In this document: in pieces, positions 5,602 through 9,307 of the stretch | Numbering within the stretch: position 1 is the first letter of the stretch | Layout: every line of letters begins with the position of its first letter | Assembly (NCBI GenBank): GCA_001803815.1 | Contig: MHEL01000074.1 | Coordinates: 1-9,307 of the forward strand | DNA length: 9,307 nucleotides | Direction: 5' to 3' | Origin: Nitrospirae bacterium RBG_19FT_COMBO_42_15 | Lineage (GTDB): Bacteria > Nitrospirota > CAKKRA01 > 9FT-COMBO-42-15 | Program-made: the position numbers and the translations under genes | Notes under the pieces: model-generated | The model's database searches: none | What the model was told of the DNA's origin: nothing | What the model saw: only the letters and a program-made list of their open reading frames with translations

Positions 5602-6315
5602 ATGCCAAAAATCAGATACAAAAGGATACTGCTCAAGATCAGCGGGGAAGCCCTGATGGGCGATAAGGGTTATGGCATTGACCCTGTTGTTATAAATACC
5701 ATTGCCAATGAGATAAAAGAGGTTTATAAACTTGGCGTCCAGATTGCGGTTGTAATAGGCGGTGGAAACATATTCCGCGGCTTGGTTGCAAGCGCAAGCG
5801 GAATGGAGCGGGCATCAGCAGATTATATGGGTATGCTTGCAACAGTATTAAACGCCCTCGCCCTGCAGGATGCCTTGGAAAAACGCGGGGTTCTGACAAG
5901 GGTGCAGACCGCAATAGAAATGCGGGAGCTTGCAGAGCCTTATATAAGAAGAAGGGCAATAAGACACCTTGAAAAAAAGAGGGTTGTGATTTTCGCTGCC
6001 GGTACAGGAAACCCGTATTTTACAACTGATACTGCCGCATCTCTTCGTGCAATGGAGATTGGCGCAGAGGTAATTATAAAAGGGACAAAGGTTAACGGCG
6101 TATATGACTCTGACCCGATGAAGAATAAGAATGCAAAGAAATTTGACAAGCTGAATTACTTAGAGGTCCTTCAAAAGGGGCTAAAGGTGATGGATGCAAC
6201 CGCTATATCGCTTTGCATGGACAACAGCCTTCCGATTATAGTATTTAATCTTAAAAAGAGCGGAAACATAAAAAGGGTTGTGCTCGGCGAAAAGATAGGG
6301 ACAATTGTAAAATGA
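5602..6315 (+). CDS. pyrH: Uridylate (UMP) kinase
   Basis: PyrH phosphorylates UMP to UDP with ATP, as a hexamer of the amino-acid kinase fold, in pyrimidine nucleotide synthesis. The 237-residue protein is of usual length. Landmarks are KISGEAL (12-18), [11 protein letters not shown] (50-60) for phosphate binding, the [20 protein letters not shown] helix region (71-90), the [15 protein letters not shown] loop (132-146) for the UMP/allosteric face, and [13 protein letters not shown] (160-172) at the ATP site. ATG 5602 lies 1 nt after the tsf stop and has no strong ribosome-binding site of its own, so translational coupling to tsf is likely. Its own stop overlaps the frr start. Confidence 0.98.
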   Translation: MPKIRYKRILLKISGEALMGDKGYGIDPVVINTIANEIKEVYKLGVQIAVVIGGGNIFRGLVASASGMERASADYMGMLATVLNALALQDALEKRGVLTRVQTAIEMRELAEPYIRRRAIRHLEKKRVVIFAAGTGNPYFTTDTAASLRAMEIGAEVIIKGTKVNGVYDSDPMKNKNAKKFDKLNYLEVLQKGLKVMDATAISLCMDNSLPIIVFNLKKSGNIKRVVLGEKIGTIVK

Positions 6316-6869
6316 TTAATGAGCTAAAAAAGAAGATGGCTGATAAGATGGAGGCGGCAATCAATGTCCTTAAAAAGGAATTTGCCACTATAAGAACAGG
6401 CAGGGCGTCTTTATCTTTGCTTGACGCCATAAAGGTTGATTATTACGGCACCATGACACCATTAAATCAGGTTGCAACGCTTGCTGTTCCGGAGAGCAGG
6501 CTTATTATAATCCAGCCATGGGACCCAAAGGCAATAGAGAATATTGAAAAGGCAATTCAATCCTCCGGCATCGGGCTTACGCCTGCAAATGACGGAAAGA
6601 TTATCAGGCTTCCTGTCCCGCCTCTTACTGAGGAGAGGAGAAAGGAGCTTGTCAAGCTTGCAAAAAAGATGGCAGAGGACTCCCGCGTTGCCATTAGAAA
6701 TATCAGGCGCGATATAAACGACGAGGTCAAGAAGATAGAAAAAGAAAAAAAGATATCAGAGGACGAATCCCGCAAAACGCTTGAAGACATCCAGAAGACC
6801 ACAGACCAGCACATCAAAAAAATAGACGATATCCTGAAAAGGAAGGAAGAAGAGATAATGGAGGTGTAG
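6312..6869 (+). CDS. frr: Ribosome recycling factor
   Basis: RRF, with EF-G, splits the post-termination ribosome. The 185-residue protein has the usual length and two-domain plan: a long three-helix bundle and a small domain. Motifs are [11 protein letters not shown] (27-37) at the first hinge, [14 protein letters not shown] (42-55), PWDPKAI (69-75), [17 protein letters not shown] (97-113) and [10 protein letters not shown] (125-134), the conserved 23S rRNA-binding face. ATG 6312 overlaps the pyrH stop as ATGA, which indicates coupled translation. A palindrome begins at its stop codon, and the next gene is convergent, so frr closes the operon. Confidence 0.98.
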   Translation: MINELKKKMADKMEAAINVLKKEFATIRTGRASLSLLDAIKVDYYGTMTPLNQVATLAVPESRLIIIQPWDPKAIENIEKAIQSSGIGLTPANDGKIIRLPVPPLTEERRKELVKLAKKMAEDSRVAIRNIRRDINDEVKKIEKEKKISEDESRKTLEDIQKTTDQHIKKIDDILKRKEEEIMEV

Positions 6870-6896
6870 GGGGGCAGTTCGCTAACCACCCCCTAC
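6866..6896. repeat. Palindrome between convergent genes that includes the frr stop codon
   Basis: GTAGGGGG (6866-6873) pairs with CCCCCTAC (6889-6896), an 8-bp stem with a 15-nt loop. The TAG of frr (6867-6869) is inside the left arm, and the stop of the 11-haem gene (6900-6902) lies 3 nt beyond the right arm. It is placed to serve as a bidirectional 3' end, but neither strand has a T-run, so it is not a classical intrinsic terminator. Confidence 0.5.
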
Positions 6897-6899
6897 CGC

Positions 6900-7811
6900 C
6901 TATTGTAAGAATGTAACCGGCTCCTTATATGCGTGGCAGGTTACGCATTCTTTTTTTGCAACCGCCTCTGTAACCCTCCAGCCGTGAGGCTTGTGGCACT
7001 GCATACAGTTCATGCCAATCATCTGAACATGCAGCCTGTGCTTGCCGACATTTACAATCTGTCTGTGGCAGGCAAAACAGTCCTCTGCGCTCGGCTTTAC
7101 CTTTGCCTTAACATGCGGCTTGTGGCACTGGTAGCAGTCAAACCTCATTGCCCCATCCTTTGGAAAATTTACCTTTGCGCCTGATTTATGGCACTCAAGG
7201 CATTTTGCTTTTGTAGGCTTTAGGTCTTTGCTGTCTATTCCCTTAGCATCTGCCTTATAGATGTGGCAGTCAAGACATGCCATGTCTTCCATACCGAAGC
7301 CATGCACAACCTTTTCCTTGTGGCATTCAAGGCAGAACCTTTCGCCGGGCATAAACTTATGCACCTCCCTTGAATGGCATTTTGTGCACTGAATCTGCTC
7401 AATAAATACATGCTTTGCATGGCCATAAGACCTGTTTATCTTTTTAATCTTGGGGCTCCCCTCCCAGTGGCACTCTATGCAGATTGTATATGGCACTATA
7501 ACCTTGCCATGCCTCGGCGGAACTGTTGTAGGTCTCTTAAAAATTGCCATTAATAAAAGCCTGTTCTGTTCAATTATGCTTGCCCTGTGGCACTCATGGC
7601 AGGTTACTTCTTTGTGCGCAGATACAGACCAGCTGTCATAAGCAGGCTGCATAAGGTGGCACATGACGCATGCCTTTGGGTTGTGCTGTGTAAAATCGTA
7701 GAAATAGAATGCGCTGACTGATGAGCCCACAACTATTACTGAGGCAAGGACAATAATAGCAATCTTTGCGTTTAAAGGAATTGCCTTCCACCATTCAAAT
7801 CTCTTTTTCAT
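6900..7811 (-). CDS. Membrane-anchored 11-haem cytochrome c with NapC/NrfH-type N-terminus
   Basis: The protein is 303 residues, with one N-terminal membrane helix (about 14-37) and no cleavage site, so the haem part should lie outside the membrane, anchored as in NapC/NirT. Eleven CXXCH motifs start at C48, C71, C111, C142, C160, C179, C204, C226, C245, C269 and C289. The first is CVMCHLM, the CXXCHxM form known for the quinol-side haem of NrfH. It is followed by the family-like pattern QPAYDSWSVSAHKEVTCHECH. NapC and NrfH have only four haems in about 170-200 residues, so the region beyond about 120 is an extra haem-rich extension. AGGAGG (7823-7818) precedes ATG 7811, and the pentahaem gene ends 22 nt upstream. 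Its likely role is to pass electrons from the quinol/bc complex to periplasmic or extracellular acceptors, which is inference. It is the last gene of the operon. Confidence 0.9.
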   Translation of the reverse strand: MKKRFEWWKAIPLNAKIAIIVLASVIVVGSSVSAFYFYDFTQHNPKACVMCHLMQPAYDSWSVSAHKEVTCHECHRASIIEQNRLLLMAIFKRPTTVPPRHGKVIVPYTICIECHWEGSPKIKKINRSYGHAKHVFIEQIQCTKCHSREVHKFMPGERFCLECHKEKVVHGFGMEDMACLDCHIYKADAKGIDSKDLKPTKAKCLECHKSGAKVNFPKDGAMRFDCYQCHKPHVKAKVKPSAEDCFACHRQIVNVGKHRLHVQMIGMNCMQCHKPHGWRVTEAVAKKECVTCHAYKEPVTFLQ

Positions 7812-7833
7812 CTTGCGCCTCCTGCAGTATTCT

Positions 7834-8661
7834 TTACACCTTAAACCAGTTCTCGGGTTTTAGAAATGTCTTTCTGTATAATATGATTACACCTGCTGCA
7901 AAGAAACAAAAGAGCGAAACACCGATTGCAATCCTCTTTCTTTTTGTAATCTCTTTTTCAATTGTCTTTAATGATTCATCTACTGCTGACAGCTCCCTGT
8001 CAGTAGTTGTCTTCACGGCATTAATCCTGTCTACGCTCAAGACATGGGTCACTTGATGAATGGCATTCCTTGCAGCAAAGAGCTTCTCTTCAAGCCTCTT
8101 TGTATCAATACTGCTTTCTTTTATATTTTTAATCGCTGTGGTCAGTCTTGCGATCTCCCTATCTGTGCTTGCCAATGCCTTTTTTATCTTCTGCGGCCTG
8201 TCATAGGTATGGCACTTGGCGCAGTTCTTTTCATTAATTAAATCTAAAGAAGCCTTTTTTATATCATGACTGCCGTGGCAGGTAACGCAGTTTGGGGCGC
8301 CTGTTTTAGCAGCAGAGATGCCGTGCGCGCTCTTTGAATAATTCTCCTTTACGCCTATGTGGCACTTGCCACAGAAGCCGGGTATCTCTAAGAGCTTTGG
8401 TCTTCCGAGAAAGCCTGCCTCTTTGGTCATTGCCTTTCCGATATCTGCTGCATCGCCGCCATGGCATCCTTCACAGTTATTACCCATCTCTTTATGAATG
8501 CTCTTATTCCACTGCTCTACAGGCTCTGCAAATTTTCCTCCAAGCTGGCTGTGGCATTGGATGCAGACATCCTCCGCCTTTCCCTCCTTCTGCTGTGCAA
8601 ATGCCTGTTTTGCATCAAGGCTGAGTATTAGCAATAATATTAATGCGATCTTCCATCTCAT
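7834..8661 (-). CDS. Pentahaem cytochrome c with C-terminal membrane anchor
   Basis: The protein is 275 residues from ATG 8661. Residues 1-22 form a Sec signal peptide (MRWKIALILLLILSL, ending QAFA before QQ). Five CXXCH motifs start at C33, C63, C97, C125 and C147. SIH (54-56) and SAH (111-113) could supply distal haem ligands. After the haem domain, residues 165-240 form a long charged helical stretch, probably coiled coil, without cysteines (STDREIARLTTAIKNI; LEEKLFAARNAIHQV). A membrane helix follows at about 244-262, then a short basic cytoplasmic tail. The start overlaps the stop of the subunit IV gene as ATGA, which shows tight coupling to the cytochrome b operon. An in-frame extension up to 8874 is rejected because it lies inside that gene and would bury the signal peptide. 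It is probably the c-type subunit of the bc complex, in place of cytochrome c1 or f. Confidence 0.9.
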   Translation of the reverse strand: MRWKIALILLLILSLDAKQAFAQQKEGKAEDVCIQCHSQLGGKFAEPVEQWNKSIHKEMGNNCEGCHGGDAADIGKAMTKEAGFLGRPKLLEIPGFCGKCHIGVKENYSKSAHGISAAKTGAPNCVTCHGSHDIKKASLDLINEKNCAKCHTYDRPQKIKKALASTDREIARLTTAIKNIKESSIDTKRLEEKLFAARNAIHQVTHVLSVDRINAVKTTTDRELSAVDESLKTIEKEITKRKRIAIGVSLFCFFAAGVIILYRKTFLKPENWFKV

Positions 8662-9059
8662 GAATATTTGCCCCAGACAGTAAGTATAATGTATCCCAGT
8701 ATTGTACCAATAGCAATAATGCTGAACAGCGGCCTCTTTCTCGGGTTCCTTTCCGGTTTTGTATCCCAGAATGGCAGGAGTATTATTGCCAGTATTACAA
8801 TTCCCTGAAGCACAAGTCCAAGAACCTTGCTCGGCACGATCTTTAAAATCTGGTATGCTGCAAGAAAATACCACTCAGGCTTTATATGCTCTGGCGTAAC
8901 AAATGGGTTTGCAGGCTCTAACTCCTCAAACGGATAGAGTATTGCAAGGGGAATAAAAATGCCTAAAAATATAAAGGCTGCTGCCATCTCCTTCATTATA
9001 TGGACAGGGACAAACGGCACTGCGCCCTCTTCACAGCCCTTTTTTTTCTTCTTAGCCAT
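8658..9059 (-). CDS. Cytochrome b C-terminal subunit (subunit IV / PetD-like)
   Basis: The protein is 133 residues and equals the C-terminal part of cytochrome b in split b6/IV form. It carries the quinol-oxidation (Qo) site motif PEWY at 61-64, within HIKPEWYFLAAYQILK, which marks the family firmly. Three membrane helices are visible (about 23-42, 78-97 and 111-128), as in PetD. The N-terminus has an unusual run of five lysines (MAKKKKKG). GAGGTGAT (9072-9065) is a good ribosome-binding site overlapping the stop of the preceding cytochrome b6-type gene, 11 nt away. Its own stop overlaps the start of the pentahaem gene. It works with the b6-type subunit in a membrane quinol-oxidising complex. 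Confidence 0.93.
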   Translation of the reverse strand: MAKKKKKGCEEGAVPFVPVHIMKEMAAAFIFLGIFIPLAILYPFEELEPANPFVTPEHIKPEWYFLAAYQILKIVPSKVLGLVLQGIVILAIILLPFWDTKPERNPRKRPLFSIIAIGTILGYIILTVWGKYS

Positions 9060-9070
9060 CTTTTATCACC

Positions 9071-9307
9071 TCACATCGGCCCGCTTATGCCGACCTTCCT
9101 TATCATCAGAAAATGGACGCCTAAAAATCCAATCAATGTCAGAGGAAGAACAACTACATGTATTGCATAGAATCTTGTGAGTGTTATCCCTGTAATCTGC
9201 GCGCCGCCCCTTATAAGCTGCACAAGCCATTCGCCGATTATCGGCGTTGCGCCGGGCATCTCTGTGCCAATGGTTGCGCCCCAATATGAAAGCTGCGTCC
9301 ATGGCAA
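9071..9307 (-). CDS. Cytochrome b N-terminal subunit (b6 / PetB-like), C-terminal part, cut by right edge
   Basis: 78 residues are visible, read inward from the right edge. They begin LPWTQLSYWGATIGTEMPGA, then PIIGEWLVQLIRGGAQIT, then the last helix TLTRFYAIHVVVLPL and HFLMIRKVGISGPM before TGA at 9073-9071. The two histidines of that helix are separated by 14 residues (HX14H), the spacing of b6-type cytochromes, where they bind the two b haems; mitochondrial-type cytochrome b has 13. The ending ISGPM closely resembles the ISGPL end of plant and cyanobacterial PetB. The real start lies outside the window; the first visible codon, TTG, is an internal Leu. It is the upstream partner of the subunit IV gene in the same operon. 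Confidence 0.93.
   Translation of the reverse strand: MPWTQLSYWGATIGTEMPGATPIIGEWLVQLIRGGAQITGITLTRFYAIHVVVLPLTLIGFLGVHFLMIRKVGISGPM

Noticed and set aside
6933..7184. Plus-strand frame antisense to the 11-haem cytochrome
   Set aside because: No ribosome-binding site or family likeness; the open frame results from the repeated CXXCH codons on the other strand.
8662..8874. 71-codon in-frame N-terminal extension of the pentahaem cytochrome
   Set aside because: It lies entirely inside the subunit IV gene in another frame and would bury the clear signal peptide that starts at 8661.
9066..9302. Minus-strand frame in a different phase over the cytochrome b6 gene
   Set aside because: It is a shadow of the real frame; only the frame ending at 9071 shows the HX14H haem-ligand pattern and the PetB-type C-terminus.

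Overview
The window looks like a chromosomal segment of a strictly or mainly anaerobic, respiring Gram-negative-type bacterium. The likeliest placement is Nitrospirota (Thermodesulfovibrionia-like) or a comparable deep lineage rich in multihaem cytochromes. The basis is a short EF-Ts, a split b6/subunit IV cytochrome b linked to multihaem c cytochromes, a corrinoid-protein-type Fe-S domain joined to a DUF3786-like region, and many short palindromic dispersed repeats typical of such genomes. The taxonomic call is inference from gene content, not a search result.

Layout, left to right. (1) Positions 1-1152, minus strand: the 5' end of a small unknown gene cut by the window edge, a pair of REP-like palindromes in inverted orientation, and an Fe-S/DUF3786 protein gene that may be transcribed without a leader. 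(2) Positions 1153-1263: a divergent intergenic region with a perfect 17-bp palindrome and a good sigma70-type promoter facing right. (3) Positions 1264-3964, plus strand: an accessory, AT-rich and decayed region. It holds an ORF6N-domain protein, a palindromic repeat, a small possible remnant, a 5'-truncated alkaline-phosphatase-superfamily gene, an unrecognised secreted protein with an internal repeat, an internally deleted four-helix-bundle (S23/23S intervening-sequence type) gene flanked by heptamer repeats, and a rho-independent terminator. (4) Positions 3981-6869, plus strand: the conserved translation operon rpsB-tsf-pyrH-frr with its own promoter and a structured leader. (5) Positions 6900-9307, minus strand and convergent with frr: a respiratory operon transcribed as petB-like cytochrome b (cut by the right edge), petD-like subunit IV, a pentahaem membrane-anchored cytochrome c, and an 11-haem cytochrome c with a NapC/NrfH-type head.

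How the genes work together. S2, EF-Ts, UMP kinase and RRF are a standard growth-linked operon with tight spacing (1-nt gap, then an ATGA overlap). The right-hand operon most likely encodes a quinol-oxidising bc-type complex. Two multihaem c-type subunits sit where cytochrome c1 or f would be, giving 16 c-type haems plus the b haems in one transcription unit. A Rieske protein gene would be expected just beyond the right edge. I see no CRISPR array, tRNA, rRNA or intact insertion sequence. The most interesting content is the multihaem bc operon and the decayed accessory island in front of rpsB.
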